A DNA stretch of 64,000 bases from the NCBI GenBank assembly GCA_017545505.1, contig JAFWNB010000001.1, positions 39,706 to 103,705 on the forward strand, given 5' to 3'. A model generated the notes under the pieces. It did not search any database, was not told where the DNA came from, and saw only the letters and a list, made by a program, of their open reading frames with translations. The first letter of the stretch is position 1, and each line of letters starts with the position of its first letter. Source of the stretch: Candidatus Saccharimonadota bacterium (lineage in GTDB: Bacteria > Patescibacteriota > Saccharimonadia > Saccharimonadales > Saccharimonadaceae). The translations under genes were made by a program, and so were the position numbers. Below, piece by piece: positions 47,374-54,769 of this stretch.

Positions 47374-48224
47374 TGAAACAGAGAATACGCGTAGTTGGAA
47401 TTATTAAAACTGATGAGGGGGTGTTAGTTTTGAAACAAAGCCGAGGCAGAAGTGAAAGCCCGGTTTTTTGGGAACTTCCTACTGGAAAAATTAAATTTGG
47501 CGAACAACCCGAAGAAGCTATGGCGAGATCTTTGACCGAATATACGGGGCTAAATGCTACTTCAATAAAACTAAAAGATGTGATTACTTTTTTAGCACCA
47601 GAGGGCGCAAGCCAGTTAAGCAATCTATATATTATTTATGAATTAGAGGTAACTGGTGGCAAGCGTCCGGAACCTCGAGATAGATATACAGCGTTTAAAT
47701 ATATAAAAGATTTTGCTTTATCTAATGTTAGATTGAACGAAGCGAGTGCTGCTGTAATGGAAATCGAAAATGAGGGGGCTGGAAGTGATAAGATTAATTC
47801 GAGGGATACCGCAAATGCAATAACTATAAACGTTGATGGTGCTTCGCGCGGTAATCCTGGGCCATCCGGTATTGGTTATGTGATTCACGATAATAGCGGA
47901 AAAATCGTAGAACAGGGAGGGGAATTCATTGGTTTCGCCACTTCTAGAGTAGCAGAGTATTATGCTATGAGAAAAGGGATTGAACGCGCTATTGAATTGG
48001 GTTATAAATCTGTTAAATTTATCTCGGACAGCTTGATGGTGGTAAATCAGCTGAACGGTATTTTTACTGTTAAAAACCAAGATATATTACCAATTTATAA
48101 GGACATATTAGAGAAAATTGATGAATTTGAGGCGGTTTCGTTTGCGCATGTTCCACGTTCGGAAAATACAATTGCGGATTCTGAAGCTAATGCTGCAATT
48201 GACCATATCTTGAAAAAGAATTAA
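47373..48224 (+). CDS. Fusion of a Nudix-like domain and an RNase HI-like domain
   Basis: The 283-aa protein has an N-terminal Nudix fold (RIRVVGIIKTDEGVLVLKQ, ELPTGKIKFGEQPEEAMARSLTEYTGL near 32-58) whose Nudix box is degenerate: RSLTEYTG replaces the REUxEExG consensus, so metal-dependent hydrolysis is doubtful. The C-terminal 130 residues are an RNase HI-type domain (INVDGASRGNPGPSGIGYVI, AEYYAMRKGIERAIELG, FISDSLMVVNQLNG, HVPRSENTIADSEANAA) with D, E, D and D in the expected places. It would cut RNA in RNA-DNA hybrids. Start at 47373 after GAGGTGG; the RBS can be masked by the leader structure. Confidence 0.85.
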   Translation: MKQRIRVVGIIKTDEGVLVLKQSRGRSESPVFWELPTGKIKFGEQPEEAMARSLTEYTGLNATSIKLKDVITFLAPEGASQLSNLYIIYELEVTGGKRPEPRDRYTAFKYIKDFALSNVRLNEASAAVMEIENEGAGSDKINSRDTANAITINVDGASRGNPGPSGIGYVIHDNSGKIVEQGGEFIGFATSRVAEYYAMRKGIERAIELGYKSVKFISDSLMVVNQLNGIFTVKNQDILPIYKDILEKIDEFEAVSFAHVPRSENTIADSEANAAIDHILKKN

Positions 48225-48245
48225 GTTTATGGTATAATTATGGGT

Positions 48246-48749
48246 ATGAAGACTGATTTAGGGATAATTGGGTCTACAGAGTATGTAGAAATAGCTGGTA
48301 TAAAAAAAGTACCAGCTAAAGTTGATACTGGAGCAGATTCTTCAGCGGTTTGGGCGTCTAATATTAATATGACTGAGGATGGAGTTTTATCCTTTACGCT
48401 TTTTGGAGAAAAATCGCCGTTATATACTGGAGAAAGAATAGAGACAAAAGATTTTGTAGCAAGAATGGTTCGATCATCTCATGGTGACGTTCAAATACGT
48501 TATAAAGTGAAGCTACCTTTAAAGATTTTAAATAAAAGGCTTGAAGCTACTTTTACTCTAGCGAATCGTTCAAGAAATAGCTTTCCGATATTAATTGGCA
48601 GACAATTAATAGAAGGGAATTATCTAGTTGATGTCTCAAAAACAGTAGTAGCTCGCAAAAACAGGGTAAGCTCAAAGCACTTAAATCAGGAATTAAAGGA
48701 AAATCCATTAAAATTTCATCAAAAATATATTAATAGTAGGGAGAAATAA
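48246..48749 (+). CDS. RimB/retropepsin-like ATP-dependent zinc protease-family protein
   Basis: The 167-aa protein has the signature KVPAKVDTGADSSAVWA near residue 22, FVARMVRSSHGDVQIRYKVKLPL and FPILIGRQLI, typical of the RimK-associated RimB/Zn_protease family with a retropepsin-like fold. In Proteobacteria RimB removes or processes glutamates added by RimK. The next gene, 2 nt downstream, is rimK. TATAAT at 48233-48238 lies 7 nt before the second ATG (48246), which fits a leaderless start better than the first ATG at 48240. Confidence 0.85.
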   Translation: MKTDLGIIGSTEYVEIAGIKKVPAKVDTGADSSAVWASNINMTEDGVLSFTLFGEKSPLYTGERIETKDFVARMVRSSHGDVQIRYKVKLPLKILNKRLEATFTLANRSRNSFPILIGRQLIEGNYLVDVSKTVVARKNRVSSKHLNQELKENPLKFHQKYINSREK

Positions 48750-48751
48750 TT

Positions 48752-49660
48752 ATGAAAATAGCTATTTTATCAAATGGGCCGGCAAATTATTCTACCAAAC
48801 GTTTGGTGGAAGAAGCGGAAAAAAGAGGTCACGTAGTAAAAGTTATAAAATATAAGAATTGCTATCTTTCATTAGATGATAAGCATCCGGATGTATATTA
48901 TAATGGTGAAAAATTGCCGAAATTTGATGCAATTTTGCCACGAATATCAAACAATATGACCAGATATGGTTGTGCGGTAGTGAGACAATTTGAGATGCAG
49001 GGGATTTACACACCTACTTCTTCGGTGGCGATTACTCGTGCGAGAGATAAGCTACGCTCGGCGCAAATATTGGCAAAATATGATGTTGATACTCCGAAAA
49101 CTTTGGTGTCACGAAATACATCCGATATCGATGATCTATTAGAACAGATTGGATTACCAGTAATAATCAAATTAGCAACTGGTACGCACGGAAATGGGGT
49201 AATTTTGGCGGATACCAAGAAGGCGGCACGTTCGGCGTTGCAAGCTTTTTATCTTTACAATGAAGATGGTACGAATATTTTATTGCAAGAGTTTATTAAG
49301 GAGTCGGCTGGAACTGATATTCGTGCATTTGTGGTAGGTGGACGCGTAGTGGCTTCAATGAAGAGGGAGTCGCTTGATGATGACTTTCGCTCTAATTTGC
49401 ATAAGGGTGGAATGGGCACACCTGTAAAACTCACCGATATAGAAAAGAAAATGGCGGTGAAGGCCGCAAAAGCTATGGGGTTACATATCTGTGGAGTGGA
49501 TTTGATGAGATCTGAGCGTGGGCCTTTGGTGCTTGAGGTAAATGCTTCACCTGGATTTGGAATTGAAAAGGTTACAGGGCGCGACGTGGCATCGAAAATT
49601 ATTGAATATATTGAACATAATGCAACTCGTCGGAACGGTAAAGATAGAGTTGGCGCTTAA
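48752..49660 (+). CDS. rimK: RimK-family alpha-L-glutamate ligase (ATP-grasp)
   Basis: The 302-aa ATP-grasp enzyme has MKIAILSNGP start, FDAILPRISNNMTRYGCAVVRQFEMQGI, the ATP-grasp core LPVIIKLATGTHGNGVILAD, LLQEFIKESAGTDIRAFVVGGRVVASMKR and the metal site GVDLMRSERGPLVLEVNASPGFGIEKVTG. RimK ligates glutamates to the C-terminus of ribosomal protein S6 in E. coli; relatives make other Glu-modified products. Pairing with the RimB-like gene supports post-translational Glu modification. The operon ends just before rnpB. Confidence 0.92.
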   Translation: MKIAILSNGPANYSTKRLVEEAEKRGHVVKVIKYKNCYLSLDDKHPDVYYNGEKLPKFDAILPRISNNMTRYGCAVVRQFEMQGIYTPTSSVAITRARDKLRSAQILAKYDVDTPKTLVSRNTSDIDDLLEQIGLPVIIKLATGTHGNGVILADTKKAARSALQAFYLYNEDGTNILLQEFIKESAGTDIRAFVVGGRVVASMKRESLDDDFRSNLHKGGMGTPVKLTDIEKKMAVKAAKAMGLHICGVDLMRSERGPLVLEVNASPGFGIEKVTGRDVASKIIEYIEHNATRRNGKDRVGA

Positions 49661-49667
49661 TCTGTGA

Positions 49668-49673
49668 TATAAT
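49668..49673 (+). promoter_or_regulatory. -10 box of rnpB
   Basis: TATAAT six to seven bases before the predicted RNA 5' end. Confidence 0.6.
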
Positions 49674-49678
49674 ATAGT

Positions 49679-50014
49679 GGAGCCTGAAAGGCAACCGCTT
49701 GGCTTGCCAAGAGGAAAGTCCGGGCAACATAGAGCAAGGTAGTCGCTAACGGCGACCGTCCGTAAGGATAGGGAAAGTACCACAGAAACAAAACCGCCGA
49801 TTTATCGGTAAGGGTGAAAAGAGTGAGGTAAGAGCTCACAGTGATATATAGCGATATATGTCAGAGGCAAACCCTACCTGTTGCAAGGAGTACTATCAGC
49901 CCCTGCTCGGGGACGTGCGTTTACCGCTAGAGCGTTATAGCAATGTAGCGCCAAGATAGATGGTTGTCAGCACTTTTTTTAGGTGATCACAGAACCCGGC
50001 TTAATGAAGGCTCA
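49679..50014 (+). ncRNA. rnpB: RNase P RNA (bacterial type A)
   Basis: Catalytic RNA of RNase P, which trims tRNA 5' leaders. Conserved blocks are visible: GAGGAAAGTCCGGGC near the 5' end, GGAAAGTACCACAGAAAC, AAGGGTGAAAAG, GATAGATGGTTG and the 3' ACAGAACCCGGCTTA, in the correct order, with the terminal stem GAGCC/GGCTC closing the molecule. About 336 nt. Confidence 0.95.
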
Positions 50015-50016
50015 TT

Positions 50017-50050
50017 ATCAAAAAACCACCCGAGAGGGTGGCTTTTTGAT
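50017..50050 (+). terminator. Terminator of rnpB
   Basis: ATCAAAAA-A-CCACCC-GAGA-GGGTGG-C-TTTTTGAT forms a long stem; it also serves as bidirectional end for the converging rpmB. Confidence 0.85.
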
Positions 50051-50062
50051 ACAATAATTAAA

Positions 50063-50287
50063 TTATTTGTTCTTTTTTTCGGCGCGAGCTTTTGGGCTTT
50101 CGATTAGGCCTTTTTTCTTCAAAGTTCGAAGTGCTGAAGTTGAAACATTGCATTTTACTTTTTGGCCATTAATGATTAGGGTTCTCTTGCTTACGTTCGG
50201 TTTGAAGACCTTGCGGGTGTGACGCTGAGAGAAAGAAACATTGTGACCGTACATTTTGCCTTTGCCAGTGATTTCACAGATAGCCAT
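50063..50287 (-). CDS. rpmB: Ribosomal protein bL28
   Basis: The 74-aa basic protein starts [31 protein letters not shown], the L28 signature, with RTLKKKGLIE near the end. Large-subunit protein. It is the last gene of infC-rpmI-rplT-rpmB and shares one base with the rplT stop. Placing rpmB in the IF3-L35-L20 operon is unusual compared with E. coli, where rpmB pairs with rpmG. Confidence 0.94.
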   Translation of the reverse strand: MAICEITGKGKMYGHNVSFSQRHTRKVFKPNVSKRTLIINGQKVKCNVSTSALRTLKKKGLIESPKARAEKKNK

Positions 50288-50637
50288 TATTTTTTCTCCT
50301 TTACTGCAGTTACGATTGCCTTGAATGCTTCAGGGTTATTAACGGCGAGATCAGCTAAAACTTTGCGATCTAGGTTGATATTTTTTGCTTTCATACCAGC
50401 AATGAGCTGAGAGTAGGAAAGACCAAGTTCTCTGGACGCGTTATTGATACGAGTAATCCAGAGAGCGCGTAGGTCGCGTTTGCGATTACGACGATCTCTG
50501 TAGCTATATTGTAAAGCTTTGATAACACCTTGCTTGCCAAGACGAAAACTGCGGCGACGGTAGTGCTGCATCCCTTTGGTTTTGGCTAGTAATTTCTTGT
50601 GTTTGGCTGACGCGCTGACGCCTCTTTTGACTCTCAT
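50287..50637 (-). CDS. rplT: Ribosomal protein bL20
   Basis: The 116-aa basic protein has [69 protein letters not shown], the classical L20 sequence at full length. L20 is needed early in 50S assembly and, in other bacteria, represses its own operon by binding the mRNA leader. It lies 2 nt after rpmI. Confidence 0.97.
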   Translation of the reverse strand: MRVKRGVSASAKHKKLLAKTKGMQHYRRRSFRLGKQGVIKALQYSYRDRRNRKRDLRALWITRINNASRELGLSYSQLIAGMKAKNINLDRKVLADLAVNNPEAFKAIVTAVKEKK

Positions 50638-50639
50638 GA

Positions 50640-50834
50640 TTAAACCCCCAATGCTTTCTTAATATTCTTATTAATTTTGCCATTAATAGTAGCAGCTGTT
50701 TTCATGTTGCGTTTTCTGGCTTTAGATTTTTTAGCGAGAATGTGATTTCCGAAAGCACGTTCTCGGACTAATTTACCGCTACCGGTGATTTTAATGCGTT
50801 TAGCGGTACCTTTATGCGTTTTTAGCTTTGGCAT
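50640..50834 (-). CDS. rpmI: Ribosomal protein bL35
   Basis: The 64-aa basic protein [37 protein letters not shown] matches L35. It follows infC by 107 nt, a spacer with two hairpins that could be an L20-binding regulatory site. GGAAAG precedes the ATG. Confidence 0.96.
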   Translation of the reverse strand: MPKLKTHKGTAKRIKITGSGKLVRERAFGNHILAKKSKARKRNMKTAATINGKINKNIKKALGV

Positions 50835-50866
50835 AAATCTTTCCTTTGTTTAAAATTGATATTGAT

Positions 50867-50883
50867 GTATGACAATGTCATAC
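50867..50883 (-). promoter_or_regulatory. Perfect hairpin in the infC-rpmI spacer
   Basis: GTATGAC-AAT-GTCATAC. Upstream in the same transcript AAAGTA/TACTTT forms a second hairpin (about 50906-50925). By analogy with the known L20 operon control this spacer may bind L20; this is inference. Confidence 0.45.
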
Positions 50884-50941
50884 GAAAGTGCGACTAGTAG
50901 ACCTTGAAAGTAGGAAATTACTTTTTTCGTATCTTTGCTAG

Positions 50942-51460
50942 TTATTTTTTGCGAACTTGTACAGACAAGTTGCGGCCGCTCATTTGGGTTTTGCCTTCGG
51001 TGATTACGTCTTCGCCAAGCATTGAAATAACTCTTGATAAGAGTTCATTTCCGATTTCTTTGTGGGCCATTTCGCGGCCTTTAAAGATGATCATGATTTT
51101 GACTCTGTCGCCATCATCAAGGAAACTACGCATTTTGCGGACTTTAATGTTAAGGTCATTATCTGAAATTTTGAGGCCAATTTTCATTTGCTTGAGCTCA
51201 GATTGTTTTTCGCGAGCTTTTTTGCGATTTTTGGCTTCTTCTTTCATTTTTTGATACTGGTATTTACCCCAGTCAATAATTTTAACGACCGGAGGATTGG
51301 CGTTAGCAGCAATTTCTACTAAATCCACTCCCTGTTCCTTCGCGAGAAGTTGAGCTTCACGACTAGACATAATGCCTAGTTGTTCGCCATTAGAACCGAT
51401 AACGCGGACGCTTTCGTAACGAATTTCTCCGTTAAGTTTAGTCCGTGAATTGTTTTTGAT
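50942..51460 (-). CDS. infC: Translation initiation factor IF-3, probable ATC start codon
   Basis: IF-3 keeps ribosomal subunits apart and checks start codons. From the ATC at 51460 the protein is 172 aa with the full N-domain (LNGEIRYESVRVIGSNGEQLGIMSSREAQLLAKEQGVDLVEIAANANPPVVKIIDWGKYQYQ) and C-domain (KIMIIFKGREMAHKEIGNELL). Starting at the in-frame ATG at 51370 would delete conserved N-domain residues. AAAGGA lies 5 nt before the ATC; no ATG, GTG or TTG is in frame between the promoter (TATAAT at 51497-51502, minus strand) and that codon. Non-AUG starts (AUU) underlie IF-3 autoregulation in E. coli, so an AUC start fits. Confidence 0.93.
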   Translation of the reverse strand: MKNNSRTKLNGEIRYESVRVIGSNGEQLGIMSSREAQLLAKEQGVDLVEIAANANPPVVKIIDWGKYQYQKMKEEAKNRKKAREKQSELKQMKIGLKISDNDLNIKVRKMRSFLDDGDRVKIMIIFKGREMAHKEIGNELLSRVISMLGEDVITEGKTQMSGRNLSVQVRKK

Positions 51461-51531
51461 AGTAGTCCTTTCTTCTCTTGAATTAACCTGTAATGAATTA
51501 TAACAAATATTTTGTAAAAATACAAGAGGTT

Positions 51532-53046
51532 TTAACGTTTTCGATAGGTAAGAGCTTCTGCAAGGTGAGACTCTTTGATTTCTTCGGATTTGTCGAGGTC
51601 GGCGATAGTTCTAGCTACTTTGATAGTTTTAAAATAGCTACGAGCCGAAAGATTCAGCTTTTCGGAGGCACTAGCCAGAAGGTTTTCTGCTTTTTTATCG
51701 AGGTGGATCTTTTGTGAAACCTCAAATGATGAAAGAGAACTGTTAAAAACGCCATCTTTATTATAACGAGCCTTTTGACGATTAATTGCCTCTGTTATTG
51801 TATTTTTTACAACAGTGTGTTCTCGGTCACTGTTTGGTATATTTTGACTTAGTATTTGGTTTTTTACCTTATTGACGCTGATACACATGTCGATACGGTC
51901 AAATAGCGGGCCAGAGAGCTTCTTTTGATAATTCTGAATTTGGATTTCAGTACATTTGCATTCGTGTGATGGGTCGCCGAGGTAGCCACAAGGACAGGGG
52001 TTCATGGTGGCAACTAGCATAAAGTCGGCTGGATAGGTTGATTTGCGATTAGTACGAGAAATGGTAATTTTTTTATCTTCGAGTGGCTGACGGAGAGATT
52101 CTAATACTATGCGTGGAAATTCTGGAATTTCATCTAGAAATAATACTCCTTTGTGAGCTAGGGATATTTCTCCTGGTGTAGCCATAGGGCCTCCACCGAT
52201 AATGGAAATATAACTAGCGCTATGATGCGGCGCGCGAAATGGTCTTTTTAAGATAGCTTCGTCTGTAGAAAGACCAGCAATGGAGTATATTTTGGTGATA
52301 TCAACCATTTCGCCAGGGGTAAGATCTGGCAATAAATTGGCGGCTGCTTTAGCGAGCAATGTTTTACCGGCTCCCGGTGGACCAGATATTAAGATATTAT
52401 GATGACCCGCTATTGCAATGGTCATGGCACGTTTTGCCATATCTTGACCTATTATGTGATCATATATTGGGGCACTCCTTGGCTGTTTTTTAACTTTTGC
52501 ATTCGGGATAATTTGGTTTGGGCTAGTTAGGGTTTGCTGATTTTTGAGCGCTCTAAATAAGTCTAAAAGATTGTTTACGCCGTAAATATTTAATCCGTCA
52601 ATCAGGGCAGCCTGGGGGAGGTTTTTTTCTGGAATAAATATTTCGGTATAACCAGCAAGTTTAGCCGCTTCAACAATATTGATGACACCACGTACTGGTT
52701 TGATTTCGCCATTCAAAGATAATTCACCTACAAAAGCTTTGTTTTTGACATCTTGTTTTAGTAGCTGGCCCGAGAGGACTAAAATTGAGAGCGCAATTGG
52801 TAAGTCAAGGTAGGCACCGTCTTTTAATAGCTCTGCGGGGGCTAGATTGATGGTTACTTTTTTGTTAGGGAAGGAAAAACCAGAGTTGATGATTGCACTG
52901 CGAACTCTTTCTTTGGCCTCGTTAATTGTTTTATTGGCCATACCTACAATATTGAAAGCTGGAAGTCCTTTATTCATGTCGCCTTCGACTTCAACCAGCT
53001 TTCCTTCAAAGCCGTAAGGCACTATGGAATGTATTTTACTAATCAT
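51532..53046 (-). CDS. comM: YifB/ComM family Mg-chelatase-like AAA+ ATPase
   Basis: ComM is a hexameric helicase for branch migration during integration of transforming DNA. The 504-aa protein has the N-terminal lon-like domain (MISKIHSIVPYGFEGKLVEVEGDMNKGLPAFNIVGM), Walker A GPPGAGKTLLAKAAANLLP, RPFRAPHHSASYISIIGGG, Walker B VLFLDEIPEF, MVATMNPCPCGYLGDP and the C-terminal LNLSARSYFKTIKVARTIADL. The start at 53046 is fixed by alignment; 12 codons of upstream extension are unlikely. With ComEC and the pilin it supports natural competence. Confidence 0.93.
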   Translation of the reverse strand: MISKIHSIVPYGFEGKLVEVEGDMNKGLPAFNIVGMANKTINEAKERVRSAIINSGFSFPNKKVTINLAPAELLKDGAYLDLPIALSILVLSGQLLKQDVKNKAFVGELSLNGEIKPVRGVINIVEAAKLAGYTEIFIPEKNLPQAALIDGLNIYGVNNLLDLFRALKNQQTLTSPNQIIPNAKVKKQPRSAPIYDHIIGQDMAKRAMTIAIAGHHNILISGPPGAGKTLLAKAAANLLPDLTPGEMVDITKIYSIAGLSTDEAILKRPFRAPHHSASYISIIGGGPMATPGEISLAHKGVLFLDEIPEFPRIVLESLRQPLEDKKITISRTNRKSTYPADFMLVATMNPCPCGYLGDPSHECKCTEIQIQNYQKKLSGPLFDRIDMCISVNKVKNQILSQNIPNSDREHTVVKNTITEAINRQKARYNKDGVFNSSLSSFEVSQKIHLDKKAENLLASASEKLNLSARSYFKTIKVARTIADLDKSEEIKESHLAEALTYRKR

Positions 53047-53190
53047 GGGCAGATGTTTAGCATGGGTTCTGCTAAAATTCAACCCCCCACTACTTTTTGA
53101 TATTATTTGGAACGAAAAAATGCATTAGATAACAAGAAATTGCTTGTGGAAAACTCGTGGAAAATATACAAAAATTGTTCAGAAAAAGTA

Positions 53191-53219
53191 TTGACATTAG
53201 CATTTTTTCGCGTTATTAT
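53191..53219 (+). promoter_or_regulatory. Consensus-like promoter of the candidate RNA at 53226
   Basis: TTGACA (53191-53196), 17-bp spacer, TATTAT (53214-53219), start expected near 53226. No reading frame follows. Confidence 0.8.
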
Positions 53220-53225
53220 AGAGGT

Positions 53226-53399
53226 AGCTTTTGAATAAAAAAATTATTCAAAAGGTAAAAATAAAAATTTAGCCAAAATAACTCCACACTCTACACAGAA
53301 GACCGGTTTTCCTCGCAGTTACCGGTCTTCTTCTATTTACGAGTGTGGAGTTAGACCCACACGGCGCCATTATTCGGTCTTCAAATGGCGCCTTTTTTT
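53226..53399 (+). ncRNA. Candidate structured small RNA
   Basis: Promoter-to-terminator unit without ORF. Hairpin 1: CTTTTGAATAA/TTATTCAAAAG (53228-53254). Hairpin 2: outer stem 53280-53291/53341-53352 (12 bp perfect), inner stem 53297-53307/53321-53331 (11 bp perfect), loop with TCCTCG. Terminator: GGCGCCATT/AATGGCGCC (53363-53371/53384-53392) plus seven T. The terminator loop repeats 8 nt (CGGTCTTC) of the inner stem's 3' strand, and CCACAC of the outer stem is repeated at 53357-53362, giving alternative pairings. Not 6S, SRP or tmRNA by sequence. Confidence 0.75.
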
Positions 53400-53414
53400 G
53401 TCGAAAAGCATAAA

Positions 53415-53436
53415 AAAAGAACTAAAAGTTCAGAAT
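53415..53436 (-). terminator. Terminator of tmRNA
   Basis: Minus strand GAACT-TT-TAGTTC then TTTTTTT just after the CCA end. Confidence 0.75.
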
Positions 53437-53437
53437 C

Positions 53438-53792
53438 TGGTGGAGCTGCCGGATACTGCCTCCGGGTCCGAAATATCACTGGGACATCATTCTACGCACA
53501 TAGTTTTCTGTTTTAGTCTTGACGTGCTTTATTAGCTGCAGAAAACGAAACTAATAAATGTCATGGCTAGTTTTCTAGTTGTTTTGCGCCAATTAAACAA
53601 CCATATTCCCGTTGTATGATAATTTTGACTTTACGGAACCTTAAGCCAAAACCAGCCTAGAAATAATTAGGCATAAGCCGGCATGTAAGCAACATGCGCG
53701 GTTTTAGTGTTTTTAGCACTTATTTAATACTTACGGTATTCAATCGGAACGCTTGATGTCTGTTAATAATCCGTCTAAGCTTTGTCAGCCCC
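53438..53792 (-). ncRNA. ssrA: tmRNA (SsrA)
   Basis: Rescues stalled ribosomes. The 355-nt RNA starts GGGGCTGACAAAGCTTAGACGG, pairing with CAGCTCC-ACCA at the 3' end. The tag reading frame (53717 down to 53667) is read as AKNTKTAHVAYMPAYA followed by TAA, with GCT as likely resume codon; a C-terminal hydrophobic end in Ala fits degradation tags. The T-arm of the tRNA-like domain has loop GGCAGTA between CCGGA and TCCGG rather than the usual TTCRANY. Confidence 0.92.
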
Positions 53793-53996
53793 AACTGTGT
53801 ATATTTTACCACAATAGATTAGAATAAGCAATGTTATGATGTTATTTTTACATCGATCGGTGTTGTAAAAATGTAATATTTGCATTAAATAACAGGTTTT
53901 GTTGTAAATATTACAACAAAATGAATAAATAAATAGAACAGGGAATAAATAGATGGTTTGTTGTAAAAAATACTCCTAAAAAGTTGAATAAATCTA
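53793..53996. other. AT-rich intergenic region upstream of tmRNA
   Basis: Repeated TTGTAA-type words (ATTTTTACA, TGTAAAAATGTAATAT, TTGTTGTAAATATTACAACAA) form several inverted repeats, e.g. TTGTAATATTTACAACA-like palindrome around 53903-53921. On the minus strand this contains the tmRNA promoter; exact boxes are ambiguous. No ORF. Confidence 0.4.
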
Positions 53997-54025
53997 TTGA
54001 TTTTTTATAAAGTTTATGCTAATAT
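53997..54025 (+). promoter_or_regulatory. Promoter of the second candidate RNA
   Basis: TTGATT (53997-54002), 17-bp spacer with TG at 54017-54018 (extended -10), TAATAT (54020-54025). Confidence 0.7.
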
Positions 54026-54031
54026 CGAGAT

Positions 54032-54370
54032 AGTCGTGATGACTAAAAGAGAAACTTAAAAACAAAAGGAAAAAAAATGAAAAGAAAAAGAAAGCCATAA
54101 TATTTGGCGGGCGAAAAGGTAATTTCTAGCCATAAATTACAATTAGGAATTACCTAGAGCTCCGCTAAATAAGCGTAGAGCGCATTAGCAAATCTTTCGT
54201 TAGTACCTTCTTAGATTTAAACCAGAGCGAAAGAAAAAAGCTAATAAGGACAATGCTTCACGTTTATCGTGAAGCGGTCAAAAAGGGAATGGCGGATCAG
54301 GGTTCAGGCAAATAGTTAAGATTTAAGCGCCGGATAACCCCCGCCTCCCTCCAAAAAAATTCTTGGGGGA
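54032..54370 (+). ncRNA. Second candidate structured RNA with a seven-codon leader ORF
   Basis: No gene of normal size fits. A 7-codon ORF (54077-54100, MKRKRKP) follows AAAGGA. Then an outer stem GGCGGG/CCCGCC (about 54106-54111/54348-54354) encloses GGTAATT..AATTACC, CTCCGCT..AGCGTAG, a coaxial ATTAGC/GCTAAT plus CTTTCG/CGAAAG stem and a perfect GCTTCACG-TTTAT-CGTGAAGC hairpin (54254-54274). It ends with CCTCCAA/TTGGGGG. Multi-branch organisation indicates a folded RNA. No known class is recognised. Confidence 0.6.
54077..54100 (+). CDS. Possible 7-codon basic leader peptide
   Basis: ATG with AAAGGA seven bases upstream encodes MKRKRKP then TAA, at the 5' end of the structured RNA. It could be a translated leader peptide that couples ribosome position to RNA folding, or chance; only the good RBS supports it. 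Confidence 0.3.
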   Translation: MKRKRKP

Positions 54371-54397
54371 ATCAACTAGATATGATACAATGAGGAT

Positions 54398-54751
54398 ATG
54401 AAACATAACCGAATTGTAATTGGCGTTAGTATTATTGGACTCGCAGTATTAATACTGATGCTGAATGTAACTTCACCGACGGATATTGGTCCTTTCGGTG
54501 TTTTATTATTTTTTACAACGGTTTATGTGGTCTGTTTTGGCCTTATCTCGATGATTTTACACTTATTCCTAAAAATAGCTTTCAAAAAAGATTCAATGAG
54601 AAATAAAGATTATCTCTATGCGGCTGTTTTTGCCTTTGGACCGATAATGCTACTCATGGCAAGATCATTTGGGGTAATTAGTTTATGGACGGTTGGATTA
54701 ATCGTCCTTTTTCTATTTTTAGCTGAATTTTTGGTATACAAAAGAATTTAG
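54398..54751 (+). CDS. Small membrane protein with four helices
   Basis: A 117-aa protein with about four hydrophobic segments (residues 6-22, 30-55, 70-85, 90-113) and few charged residues. I do not recognise a family. TACAAT at 54386-54391 lies exactly 6 nt before the ATG, with TTGGGG 17 bp further upstream as -35, so a leaderless transcript is likely. It is followed by the gene at 54770 and then the TraG-like ATPase, perhaps contributing to the same membrane apparatus. Confidence 0.65.
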   Translation: MKHNRIVIGVSIIGLAVLILMLNVTSPTDIGPFGVLLFFTTVYVVCFGLISMILHLFLKIAFKKDSMRNKDYLYAAVFAFGPIMLLMARSFGVISLWTVGLIVLFLFLAEFLVYKRI

Positions 54752-54769
54752 ATGTGTTAAAATAAGCAT

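Noticed and set aside
53226..53399. 6S RNA or SRP RNA
   Set aside because: No single long bulged hairpin with a central bubble (6S) and no GGAA-type tetraloop with the conserved SRP S-domain sequence.
54100..54360. SRP (large type) or known riboswitch
   Set aside because: Lacks the SRP core motif, and the gene downstream has its own leaderless promoter, so the RNA is unlikely to be its 5' UTR.
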